This document shows, piece by piece, positions 7,749 through 14,917 of a DNA stretch of 17,108 nucleotides (its first letter is position 1; every line of letters begins with the position of its first letter). The notes below the pieces were generated by a model. That model saw nothing but the letters and a program-made list of their open reading frames with translations. It was not told where the DNA came from and made no database searches. The DNA comes from LGRD01 sp031382215 (GTDB taxonomy: Bacteria > Pseudomonadota > Gammaproteobacteria > Burkholderiales > Burkholderiaceae_C), in contig JANMYQ010000319.1 of assembly GCA_031382215.1 (NCBI GenBank), forward strand, positions 1 to 17,108, in the 5' to 3' direction. Made by a program: the position numbers and the translations under genes.

Positions 7749-8204
7749 ATGCCCGAGATTTCAAGCGACAGCCCCGGGCCGCTCGGCCCGCTTCAGTTGC
7801 CCGACGGGCGCCAGTTGGTGCTGCGCGTGATGCCCATGCCGGCCGACGCGAACGGCAACGGCGACATCTTCGGCGGCTGGATCATGGCCCAGGTCGACCT
7901 GGCCGGCGCGGTGCTGCCGGCACGCATCGCCAAGGGCCGCATCGCCACGGTGGCGGTGAATCAGTTCGTGTTCAAGCAGCCGGTGTCGATCGGCGACCTG
8001 TTGAGCTTTTATGCCAAGGTGGAGCGCATCGGCCGCACGTCGGTCACCGTCAATGTCGAGGTCTATGCCGAGCGCAACCCGGCCGACCTGCACGTGGTGA
8101 AGGTGACCGAAGCGAACCTCACCTACGTGGCGATCGACTCCGAGGGCAAGCCCCGGCCCATTCCACAGGCACCGCAAGCACCACAAGCGACGCCGGGAAC
8201 CTGA
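7749..8204 (+). CDS. YciA-like acyl-CoA thioesterase (hotdog fold)
   Basis: Cytoplasmic acyl-CoA thioester hydrolase of 151 aa with a single hotdog domain. The family pattern is visible: RVMPMPADANGNGDIFGGWI (about residues 26-45), where the N-x-x-G-D-I-F-G-G-W segment includes the catalytic Asp, then ATVAVNQFVFKQPVSIGDLL and YAERN. The start is well supported by AGGTGGAG a few bases upstream. The C-terminal tail PQAPQAPQATPGT is a short repetitive linker beyond the fold. It could control acyl-CoA pools, in line with the beta-oxidation genes further along, but it is not co-transcribed with them. The TerB-DUF697 gene follows 50 bp later. Confidence 0.88.
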   Translation: MPEISSDSPGPLGPLQLPDGRQLVLRVMPMPADANGNGDIFGGWIMAQVDLAGAVLPARIAKGRIATVAVNQFVFKQPVSIGDLLSFYAKVERIGRTSVTVNVEVYAERNPADLHVVKVTEANLTYVAIDSEGKPRPIPQAPQAPQATPGT

Positions 8205-8254
8205 CGGCCACAGAAAGAACCAATCCCGGTCCCCATTCAACCAGGAGTTCCGCC

Positions 8255-9223
8255 GTGACCCCATCCGAAACCCAGGCCATCCTGACCTTGAGCCTGCTGG
8301 CCGCGTTTGTCGACGGCGACAAACACGAGCGCGAACGTGCCGAGGTCAAGCGCATCGCCGAGTCGCTGTCTCAGGCCGACGGCGTGAACCTGCCGACGCT
8401 CTATCAGGACGTGCTGATGAAGCGCGTGTCGATGGCCACGGCCGTACCGGCGCTGGCCAGCCTCGAGGCGCGCCAGCTCGCTTACGAGATGGCGGTGTGC
8501 GTGTGCGACGCCGACGGCGTGCAGTCGGTGCCCGAGCAGGCCTTTCTGAACGAGTTGCGCAGCGCGCTCGGGCTGGACGCCGCGACGGCCGGCAACTTCT
8601 CGCGCCAGGCCGAGGAGTTGGCGGTGGCCGGCGCGGGTGCAGGTGCCGGTGCTGGGGCGGCCACGCCCTCGGCCACATCCGCGGCCGTGCCCACGCCGAC
8701 GCCTGTCGACGCGGCCGCCCTCGACCAGACCATCCTGAACGCCGCGATCCTGAACGGCGCGCTGGAGCTGCTGCCCGAAACGCTGTCGACGATGGCGATC
8801 ATTCCGCTTCAGATGAAACTCGTCTACCGCATCGGCCAGCAGCACGGTTACGAGCTCGACAGCGGGCACGTGAAGGACTTCATCGCCACGGCCGGCGTCG
8901 GCCTGACCTCGCAGTACCTCGAACAAGCCGGGCGCAAGCTGCTCGGCGGGCTGCTGGGGCGCGTCGGCGGCGGGCTGCTGGGAGGTGTGGGCAAGCAGGC
9001 GGTGAGCTCGGGCCTGAGCTTCGTCACCACCTATGCGCTCGGCCATGTGGCGGTGCGCTACTACGCCGGCGGGCGCACGCTGTCCACCGCCATGCTGAAG
9101 GAAGCGTACGAGAAGATGGCCCAGGAAGCACGCGGCCTGCAGGGCCGCTACCTGCCGGCGATGCAGGAGAAGGCGCGCACGCTCGATGCGGGCAAGGTGC
9201 TGGCGATGGTGCGCGGCGGGTGA
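8255..9223 (+). CDS. TerB-like / DUF697 two-domain protein, function unknown
   Basis: 322 aa from a GTG start at 8255, chosen because AGGAG (8243-8247) lies 7 bases upstream; the frame extends further 5' but overlaps the thioesterase gene. The N-terminal part (about residues 5-110) is a helical TerB/DUF533-like domain with the paired acidic patterns AAFVDGDKHERERAEV and CVCDADGVQSVPEQAFL. An Ala-Gly-rich then Pro-Thr-rich linker follows (about residues 127-150). The C-terminal part resembles DUF697: LPLQMK-like IIPLQMKLVYRIGQQHGYEL, KDFIATAGVGLTSQYLEQ, a glycine-rich hydrophobic hairpin (LLGGLLGRVGGGLLGGVG) and YALGHVAVRYYAGGRTL. DUF697 domains often sit with GTPases at the membrane. The specific function is unknown. 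Confidence 0.75.
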   Translation: MTPSETQAILTLSLLAAFVDGDKHERERAEVKRIAESLSQADGVNLPTLYQDVLMKRVSMATAVPALASLEARQLAYEMAVCVCDADGVQSVPEQAFLNELRSALGLDAATAGNFSRQAEELAVAGAGAGAGAGAATPSATSAAVPTPTPVDAAALDQTILNAAILNGALELLPETLSTMAIIPLQMKLVYRIGQQHGYELDSGHVKDFIATAGVGLTSQYLEQAGRKLLGGLLGRVGGGLLGGVGKQAVSSGLSFVTTYALGHVAVRYYAGGRTLSTAMLKEAYEKMAQEARGLQGRYLPAMQEKARTLDAGKVLAMVRGG

Positions 9224-9304
9224 AGCGGCCTCGGTCGACGAATCACGGGGGAAGGCCGCAGGCAACCATGGTCGATTGATCCGAGTTTGCGTTCAGGTTT
9301 GAGC

Positions 9305-9366
9305 GGGCCGAGGCCATCGGGCGACCGGCTCCGTTCATGTCCCCCGGGCCGGAAAAGACTCGGCCC
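9305..9366. repeat. Nested GC-rich inverted repeat (structured-RNA candidate)
   Basis: The outer stem pairs GGGCCGAG (9305-9312) with CTCGGCCC (9359-9366), a perfect 8 bp. The inner stem pairs CCGGCTC (9325-9331) with GGGCCGG (9346-9352), 7 bp with one G-U, around a 14-base loop. It lies about 80 bases after the TerB-DUF697 stop, so it may fold at the 3' end of that transcript. No U-tract follows. Confidence 0.45.
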
Positions 9367-9487
9367 TCCTCCTCTACTTCACTCCGCCATTCACTCCGCC
9401 GGTCACCCGACACCCCCGGCCTGCCGCCGTGGCTGACCGCTCACTGAAGGGCCGGTAAGCCACCGCGAAGCAGGAGCAGGCTGGCAG

Positions 9488-9557
9488 GGAACTCTACCGA
9501 CGTTCCGGTTCAACAACCATGCAATTCTGGAACGCACATCCTGAATTGCGGGGTTCC
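9488..9557. repeat. Cluster of alternating short inverted repeats
   Basis: GGAAC occurs at 9488-9492 and 9529-9533, and GTTCC at 9502-9506 and 9553-9557, so several mutually exclusive stems are possible. GCAATTC (9521-9527) pairs with GAATTGC (9543-9549), 7 bp with a 15-base loop. This stem crosses the 9529/9553 pairing. It lies just beyond the 3' end of the minus-strand pseudogene. Confidence 0.45.
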
Positions 9558-9591
9558 GCATCAGGGACGACGCTGGCACTCAAGCCTGCGG

Positions 9592-10211
9592 CTACGCCGC
9601 CTTTCCAAAGCCCGCACGGGCTTGCTGGGCCAGGGCACTGAGCGTCCGACGCTGCTTGTCATCGAGAGTCGGATTGATCCGCACTCGATACTGGCGAAAC
9701 TGAGCGTCGTAGGCCAGCAACTCGACCCCTGACTCCTCCAGCATACCGTCGAAATCCCGCTGCTTCGGCAGCTTGATCGACATGATCACGTGATTCTTGC
9801 GCGGCATGAACGAGACGAAGTTCAGCACCGTCCCATCAGGCCGTCATCTTCAAAGTTGAAAAGCTGAATGACGTTGAGGAAGCGCGATGTGATCTCTTCG
9901 GCGACGATCACAGCAGCATGCTCGTACTGCGGGTAGCGCTTGCGCTCAATGTCCCAATACTGGATGGTGCGAATGATGTGGCTCTCGTCGGTCGCCCCAA
10001 GCTGGATTTCGACTTCGTAGCGCTTCAGCGTCTCGGGGTCCTGCAGCAGCAGGTCCAATCGACCGGCATTCGGTTGCATCCGCTCCTTGTCCTTCACGAC
10101 CACATCGCCCAGCCCGAGGATGGTCGGATCTTCAGCGATCTGATCCTGGACCCACCTCTCGCTCAAGCCCTCTGTCCGGTTCAGGCTGACGGAGTTCAGT
10201 TTGATCGCCAT
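9592..10211 (-). pseudogene. Broken PD-(D/E)XK-like nuclease-fold gene (two frames, middle missing)
   Basis: The first part runs from the ATG at 10211 (GGGAGA ribosome-binding site) to a TGA at 9824-9822, 129 aa. It begins MAIKLNSVSLNRTEGLSERW and contains RLDLLLQD (Asp53), then RYEVEIQLGA (E68-x-Q70), a PD-(D/E)XK-like active-site layout, followed by IVAEEITSRFLNVIQLFN. The second part, in the -1 frame to 9592, reads VLNFVSFMPRK, then MLEESGVELLAYDAQFRQYRVRI, resembling the C-terminal domain of the same kind of roughly 300-aa protein as I recall it. The middle of about 100 residues that normally joins them is absent, so an internal deletion with frame loss is the best explanation. A GTG at 9828 overlaps the TGA, so two separate coupled peptides remain possible. 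GC content looks lower than in neighbouring genes. Confidence 0.65.
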
Positions 10212-10248
10212 CCAAGTCTCCCTTGTTCCACAGTTGATCGAACCGAAA

Positions 10249-11079
10249 TCAATCCACAAAGAAATCAGGAATGAAGTCTTTCGTCCCCGGCGTCACGCTG
10301 TAGGGCTCGAAGTCGGTCACGCCGTGGCTGGCGAGCAGCGTGTCGTCGATAAAGAAGTTGCCGCTGGTGGTCTTCGGATCGCTGGTCAATATCAAGTAGG
10401 CGGCGTCGGCCAGGATCTCGGGCTTGCGGCAGCGCGCGATGTCCACGCCCGGGATCATCTGCAGCGCCGCGGTGGCAATGGCCGTGCGCGGCCACAGGCT
10501 GTTCACGCCGATGCCGAGCGGCTTGAACTCGGCCGCGTGGCCCAGCGTGCACATGCTCATGCCGTACTTGGCCATCGTGTAGGCGGTGTGGTTCTTGAAC
10601 CAGTGCGGCTTCATGCTCAGCGGCGGGCCCATGTTCAACACGTGCGGGTTGCGGCCGGCCTGGGCTGACTTCACCAGTTCGGCCAGGCAGGCCTGCGTGC
10701 ACAGGTAGGTGCCGCGCACGTTCACGCCGAACATCAGGTCGAAGCGCTTCATCGGCGTGGCGGTCGTCGGCGTCAGGCTGATCGCGCTGGCGTTGTTGAC
10801 GAGGATGTCGATGCCGCCGAATGTCGCCACTGCCTGCTCGATCGCGGTCTGCACGCTCGCTTCGTCGCGAATGTCGGTCTGCACCGCCAGCGCCTTGCCG
10901 CCGGCCGCGACGATCTCGGCCGCCGCTGAGTGAATGGTGCCGGGCAGCTTGGGGTTGGCTTCGGTCGTCTTCGCGGCGATCACGATGTTGGCGCCGTCGC
11001 GTGCGGCGCGCTTGGCAATGGCCAGGCCGATACCGCGCGATGCGCCGGTGATGAAGAGGGTCTTGCCGGTGAGGTTCAT
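10249..11079 (-). CDS. HSDL2-like short-chain dehydrogenase/reductase
   Basis: NAD(P)-dependent SDR oxidoreductase of 276 aa. Visible motifs are the cofactor-binding TGASRGIG (11-18), NNAS (95-98) and the catalytic Y167-T-M-A-K171. The long form of the substrate region (PPLSMKPHWFKNHTAYTMAK) and NSLWPRTAIATAA match the hydroxysteroid dehydrogenase-like 2 (HSDL2) subgroup linked to lipid metabolism. The usual catalytic serine before the Tyr is not in its normal context: the strand reads LNMGPPLS. The ATG overlaps the upstream SGNH hydrolase stop (ATGA at 11079-11076), so the two are translationally coupled. It is the last intact gene of the acyl-CoA operon; the broken nuclease-like gene starts 37 bp after it. 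The substrate is unknown. Confidence 0.88.
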   Translation of the reverse strand: MNLTGKTLFITGASRGIGLAIAKRAARDGANIVIAAKTTEANPKLPGTIHSAAAEIVAAGGKALAVQTDIRDEASVQTAIEQAVATFGGIDILVNNASAISLTPTTATPMKRFDLMFGVNVRGTYLCTQACLAELVKSAQAGRNPHVLNMGPPLSMKPHWFKNHTAYTMAKYGMSMCTLGHAAEFKPLGIGVNSLWPRTAIATAALQMIPGVDIARCRKPEILADAAYLILTSDPKTTSGNFFIDDTLLASHGVTDFEPYSVTPGTKDFIPDFFVD

Positions 11080-11843
11080 CGGGGAGGGTTCCTTCGGGTC
11101 GGGGTGGTTTCAGGCAGCAGCGGCACGATCTCGCCGCTGATCTTGCCGGCGAGCTGTTCGGCCCACAGCGCGTAGACCGCGGGGCCGGGGTGAAAGCCGT
11201 CTTCGGCCATCAGCGGGCCGGCGCTGGCCAGGTGATCTTCAAACGGAAGCGGCAATGTCCAGCGGTCGGGGTACAGCGCCACCCATTCGACCAGCGCCTT
11301 GTTGAAGCGCTGCGCGTCGGTGCCCAGCACCCAGCGCAGCGGCTGCGGCAGCAGCGGCAAGGCATGCATCGGCGGCACGCCGCTGTGCACGATGTGGCGC
11401 ACGCCGGCGCGCCGGCTGGCCAGCCAGTCGAGCTTGCCCAGATCGGACAGCCAGCGCCTGGGCGACACCTGCGAGACCACGTCGTTCACGCCCAGCGCGG
11501 TGACCATCACGTCGGCCGGGTGCAGCGGCAGCACCTTCAGCGCCTCGACCGCATCGCGCGTGGTGTGGCCGGTCTGCGCCACCAGCTGCCAGGCCACCGC
11601 GCCGCGCAGGCGCTGCGACAGCGCCTCGCTCAAACGCCCGGCCAGCGCCTGCGTCTGGGTGGCCGCGCCGACGCCGGCGGCCGACGAGTCGCCGACGATC
11701 AGCAGGCGCAGGCACACCGGCCCCGTGCCGGCCACGCCCACACGTGCGCCCTCGGCCTCGGGCAAGCGCAGCGCGCGTCGCCGCACCCCCCGCCCTTGCC
11801 ACAGCAACAGCGGGCTCAGGGCGAACTTGGCCGCTCTCAGCAT
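11076..11843 (-). CDS. SGNH/GDSL-type hydrolase
   Basis: Esterase/lipase-like hydrolase of 255 aa with the SGNH blocks in order: block I LLIVGDSSAAGVG (nucleophile Ser53), block II Gly in AQTGHTT (about residue 92), block III GVND (Asn120) and block V DGFHPG (Asp215 and His218 of the triad). The short N-terminus, basic with a hydrophobic stretch (FALSPLLLW), could anchor it weakly but lacks a signal cleavage site. It starts 30 bp after the crotonase stop and overlaps the SDR start by four bases, so it belongs to the same operon. In this context it may release acyl chains from esters or thioesters. The substrate cannot be read from sequence. Confidence 0.88.
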   Translation of the reverse strand: MLRAAKFALSPLLLWQGRGVRRRALRLPEAEGARVGVAGTGPVCLRLLIVGDSSAAGVGAATQTQALAGRLSEALSQRLRGAVAWQLVAQTGHTTRDAVEALKVLPLHPADVMVTALGVNDVVSQVSPRRWLSDLGKLDWLASRRAGVRHIVHSGVPPMHALPLLPQPLRWVLGTDAQRFNKALVEWVALYPDRWTLPLPFEDHLASAGPLMAEDGFHPGPAVYALWAEQLAGKISGEIVPLLPETTPTRRNPPR

Positions 11844-11873
11844 GGGCGGATTGTCACCGCCGCAGTGCCCCGT

Positions 11874-12647
11874 TCAGGTGAATTGGCTGAAGTCCGGCCT
11901 GCGCTTCTGGAAGAAGGCGCTGAATGCTTCACGCGCTTCGGGGCTGCTCAAGCGCGCGCCGAACAGCTCGCCCTCGGCGGCGATGGTCTGCAACACCGGC
12001 TCGGTTCGCCCGCGCCGCAGCAGTTTCTTGGTGTCGCGCACCGCGCCGGGTGGCAGCGCGTTGAAACGTTCGGCGATGCGGCGCGCGTGGTTCACCACTT
12101 CGCCGGCCGGCAGCACGGCGTTGGCGATGCGCATCTCGACCGCTTCTTCGCCGGTGAACGGGTCGCCGAGCAACAGCTTCTCGGCCGCTTTCACGTGGCC
12201 GACGAGGTTGGGCACGATCAGGCTCGATGCGAACTCGGGCACCAGGCCGAGGCTCACGAACGGCATCGCCAGGCGCGCTTCGTCGGACACGTAAACGAGG
12301 TCGCAATGCAGCAGCATCGTGGTGCCGATGCCGATGGCCGCGCCGGTCACCGCCGCCACGACCGGCTTCTCGCAGCCGTGCAGCGCGCGCATGAACTGGA
12401 ACACCGGCGAGTCGCCGAAGTCAGCCGTCTGGCGCGGGCGCTGCATGAAGTCGTCAATGTCGTTGCCCGAGGTGAAGATGCCCGGCTGGCCGGTGATCAA
12501 CACGGCACGCACGGCCGGGTCGGCGTTGGCTGCGTTCAGCGCGTCGGCCATGGCCTGGTACATCGCCACGGTGATGGCGTTCTTCTTCTCGGGGCGGGCG
12601 ATTTCGATCGTTGCCACGCCGTTCAGCGTCGCGGTCTTGATGCTCAT
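11874..12647 (-). CDS. Crotonase-family protein, probably enoyl-CoA delta-isomerase
   Basis: Crotonase fold, 257 aa from the ATG at 12647, which has AAGGAG (12661-12656) 8 bases upstream and overlaps the hydrolase stop as ATGA. The CoA oxyanion-hole segments are present (IFTSGNDIDDF and GAAIGIGTT). Neither hydratase glutamate is present: Thr110 and Phe130 stand at the rat crotonase Glu144 and Glu164 positions. Instead Glu138 in LGLVPEFASS sits where enoyl-CoA isomerases (ECI2/PaaG-like) carry their single catalytic acid. It therefore more likely shifts delta-3 to delta-2 double bonds of unsaturated acyl-CoAs than hydrates them, although databases would probably name it enoyl-CoA hydratase. 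It sits within the beta-oxidation operon. Confidence 0.87.
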   Translation of the reverse strand: MSIKTATLNGVATIEIARPEKKNAITVAMYQAMADALNAANADPAVRAVLITGQPGIFTSGNDIDDFMQRPRQTADFGDSPVFQFMRALHGCEKPVVAAVTGAAIGIGTTMLLHCDLVYVSDEARLAMPFVSLGLVPEFASSLIVPNLVGHVKAAEKLLLGDPFTGEEAVEMRIANAVLPAGEVVNHARRIAERFNALPPGAVRDTKKLLRRGRTEPVLQTIAAEGELFGARLSSPEAREAFSAFFQKRRPDFSQFT

Positions 12648-13693
12648 GGGGTCGTCTCCTTGTTCATTTGAAAGCTCTGCCCCCTCGGTGGCCGAAGAAG
12701 CGGTTGAAGAGAGGGCTGAAGATCGTCCGGCAGCGCCAGGCCGAGCAGCCGCGGCCACACCTGGGCCGCGCATGCCGACCGGAACGGACCGAAATGACCG
12801 ATGCGCCGCCGACTCTCTGTGCCGGTGCCGGTCACAAGCGTATGCGTCTGCGTTGCGGTCGCAGACAAGCGCCGTGCCACACGCGCCATCGCCTCAGGCG
12901 TGGCAAAGGCGTCGTCGTCGGCCGCCACCAGATGCGTCGGCGGCAGCGCTCGCGCGTAGGCGCTGGCGAACGCGGCCACGTCCCACGGGTCACGCCAAGG
13001 CCGTGCCGCCCAGGCCATCGCCACGCCACGCGGCAGGTCTTCGCCGAGCCTCAGCGCACGGCCGGGAAAGTAGCCGACGAGCTGCGTGACGGCGGGCAGC
13101 ACGCCGTGCCACATCAGCGCCATCGGCCAGCGCTGCGGCTGGGGGAAGTCGCGCCAGTAAGCGCTTTGCGCGCCGACCAGCACGAGCCGGTGCAACTGCG
13201 GCGCGTGCGCGGCCACCGGCGCGAGAAAGCCGCCGATGCTGTGCCCGATCAGGCTCACGCGCGGCGCGCCCTGGGCGAGAGTGAAGGCGAGCGCGGCGTC
13301 CAGATCCAGCGCCCAGTGCGAGAAGTCGGCGACGAAACCGCGCAGGCGCGCCGGGCGTGATGCGGCGGTGCCGCGAAAGTCGAAACGCAGCGCATCGACA
13401 CCCTGCGTGGCCAGCCATTGTGCAAAACGCAGGTAGAAACTCTGCGGCACGCCAGTGGCCGGTGCCAGCACCACCGCGCCGCGCGCAACGCCGCCCGGGC
13501 GCGGCGCCGCCACGTGCCAGTGCGCGGCGAGCCGCTGACCGTCGACCGCCTGCAGTTCGACGGCGCGGCCGCTATCGGCGCGGGCCGGCGAATTCCGCAC
13601 GTCCAGCGCGCTCGGCGCATCGGCTGCCTGCGCCGACCCAGCGGCACGCGGACTGCCCGAGGCAACGCCTCTCGGTGCAATGAAGTGCGCCAT
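12644..13693 (-). CDS. Alpha/beta hydrolase
   Basis: Alpha/beta-hydrolase-fold protein of 349 aa from the ATG at 13693. Nucleophile elbow GHSIGG (Ser152), an oxyanion/strand region VVLAPATGVPQSFY, FDFRGTAAS after strand 4, a likely acid in AADDDAF (259-261) and a catalytic His in GHFGPF (His300) are all visible. The first 40 residues are Ala/Pro-rich and unlike the fold. No clear ribosome-binding site precedes 13693, so a later start (for example the GTG near 13601) is possible. The stop overlaps the crotonase ATG (ATGA), and the thiolase ends 24 bp upstream. It resembles predicted serine hydrolases often annotated as alpha/beta fold hydrolase; the substrate is unknown. Confidence 0.82.
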   Translation of the reverse strand: MAHFIAPRGVASGSPRAAGSAQAADAPSALDVRNSPARADSGRAVELQAVDGQRLAAHWHVAAPRPGGVARGAVVLAPATGVPQSFYLRFAQWLATQGVDALRFDFRGTAASRPARLRGFVADFSHWALDLDAALAFTLAQGAPRVSLIGHSIGGFLAPVAAHAPQLHRLVLVGAQSAYWRDFPQPQRWPMALMWHGVLPAVTQLVGYFPGRALRLGEDLPRGVAMAWAARPWRDPWDVAAFASAYARALPPTHLVAADDDAFATPEAMARVARRLSATATQTHTLVTGTGTESRRRIGHFGPFRSACAAQVWPRLLGLALPDDLQPSLQPLLRPPRGQSFQMNKETTP

Positions 13694-13717
13694 GGCGGCG
13701 GCCCGCGGCGACCAGCG

Positions 13718-14917
13718 TCAGACTCTTTCGAGAATGCCGGCCGCGCCCTGCCCCATGCCCACGCACATCGTCACCATGCCGTACTTCAGCTGGTGGCGGT
13801 GCAGCGCGTGCACCACGGTCGCGGCGCGGATCGCGCCGGTGGCACCCAACGGGTGGCCGAGCGCGATCGCGCCGCCCATCGGGTTGACCTTGCTCGGGTC
13901 CAGCCCGACAGTGTTGATCACCGCCAGCGCCTGCGCGGCAAAGGCCTCGTTCAGTTCGATCCAGCCCAGGTCGTCGAGCTTGAGCCCCGCGTAGCGCAGC
14001 GCCGCGGGAATCGCCTCGATCGGGCCGATGCCCATGATCTCGGGCGCCACGCCGCGTGCGGCGAAGCTGACGAAGCGCGCGAGCGGCTTCAGGCCGAACT
14101 GCTTCACGGCTTTCTCGCTCGCCAGGATCAGCGCACCGGCGCCGTCGCTGGTCTGCGAGCTGTTGCCGGCCGTCACGCTGCCCTTGGCGGCGAACACCGG
14201 CTTGAGCTTGGCCAGGCCTTCGAGCGAGGTGTCGGGGCGCGCGCCTTCGTCAAGCTTGACGGTGCGCGTCTTCGTGCCCACCTCGCCGGTGAGCAGGTTC
14301 GGAAAGCGGTCGACGATGTCGATCGGCGTCATCTCGGCCGTGAACTCGCCCGCTGCCATCGCCTTGAGCGCCTTCTGGTGCGAGGCGAGCGCGAACTGGT
14401 CCTGCGCTTCGCGGCTGACCTTCCACTGCGCCGCCACCTTCTCGGCCGTCAGCCCCATGCCGTAGGCGATGCCGACGTTCTCGTCGCGCGCAAACACCTC
14501 GGGGTTGAAGGAGGGCTTGTTGCCGCCCATCGGCACCATGCTCATCGACTCGGCACCGCCGGCGATCATCACGTCGGCCTCGCCGATGCGGATGCGGTCG
14601 GCCGCCATCTGCAGCGCCGTCAGGCCCGACGCACAGAAGCGATTGACGGTGACGCCGCCCACCGAGTGCGGCAAGCCGGCCAGAACCATCGCCACGCGCG
14701 CCATGTTCATGCCCTGCTCACCCTCGGGGAACGAGCAGCCGATGATCGCGTCTTCGATGGCCGCCGGGTCCAGCGTCGGCACCTGCGCCAGCGCGCTGCG
14801 CACCGCCGCGACGAGCAGATCGTCCGGCCGCGTGTTCTTGAAGTACCCGCGGCCCGACTTGCCGATCGGCGTGCGGGTGGCGGCAACGATGTAGGCGTCT
14901 TGAACTTGTTTGCTCAT
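13718..14917 (-). CDS. fadA: FadA-type thiolase (acetyl-CoA C-acyltransferase)
   Basis: Thiolase of 399 aa that cleaves 3-ketoacyl-CoA with CoA, the last step of each beta-oxidation turn. Active-site residues are all present: Cys95 in NRFCASGLTALQ, His355 in GGAIALGHPLGATGA and Cys385 in CVGMGQGAAG. The N-terminus DAYIVAATRTPIGKSGRG is typical. AGAGG lies 7-8 bases upstream of the ATG at 14917. The DUF559 ORF stop overlaps this ATG (ATGA). Following the FadN-like gene, it fits the fadN-fadA trifunctional pairing. Biosynthetic acetyl-CoA acetyltransferase is an alternative, but the partner gene favours degradation. Confidence 0.92.
   Translation of the reverse strand: MSKQVQDAYIVAATRTPIGKSGRGYFKNTRPDDLLVAAVRSALAQVPTLDPAAIEDAIIGCSFPEGEQGMNMARVAMVLAGLPHSVGGVTVNRFCASGLTALQMAADRIRIGEADVMIAGGAESMSMVPMGGNKPSFNPEVFARDENVGIAYGMGLTAEKVAAQWKVSREAQDQFALASHQKALKAMAAGEFTAEMTPIDIVDRFPNLLTGEVGTKTRTVKLDEGARPDTSLEGLAKLKPVFAAKGSVTAGNSSQTSDGAGALILASEKAVKQFGLKPLARFVSFAARGVAPEIMGIGPIEAIPAALRYAGLKLDDLGWIELNEAFAAQALAVINTVGLDPSKVNPMGGAIALGHPLGATGAIRAATVVHALHRHQLKYGMVTMCVGMGQGAAGILERV

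Larger units (their letters stand above)
9224..9591. other. Gene-free stretch rich in inverted repeats
   Basis: No credible reading frame was found in these 368 bp. The left half holds a nested hairpin (9305-9366). The right half (9488-9557) holds a cluster of alternating GGAAC/GTTCC and GCAATTC/GAATTGC arms. Neither hairpin is followed by a U-tract on either strand, so they are not classical terminators. The stretch separates the plus-strand TerB-DUF697 gene from the convergent minus-strand pseudogene. Confidence 0.6.

Noticed and set aside
8625..8662. GGTGC/GGTGCCGGTGC tandem pattern as a possible repeat element
   Set aside because: It encodes the Ala-Gly linker of the TerB-DUF697 protein and is ordinary low-complexity coding sequence.
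9822..9846. Programmed -1 frameshift joining the two nuclease-like parts
   Set aside because: No XXXYYYZ slippery heptamer lies in the short permitted window, and the expected middle of the protein is missing, so a deletion explains it better.
11190..12671. 493-residue plus-strand open frame
   Set aside because: It is a complement of the SGNH and crotonase genes, which have intact motifs, overlapping starts and ribosome-binding sites.
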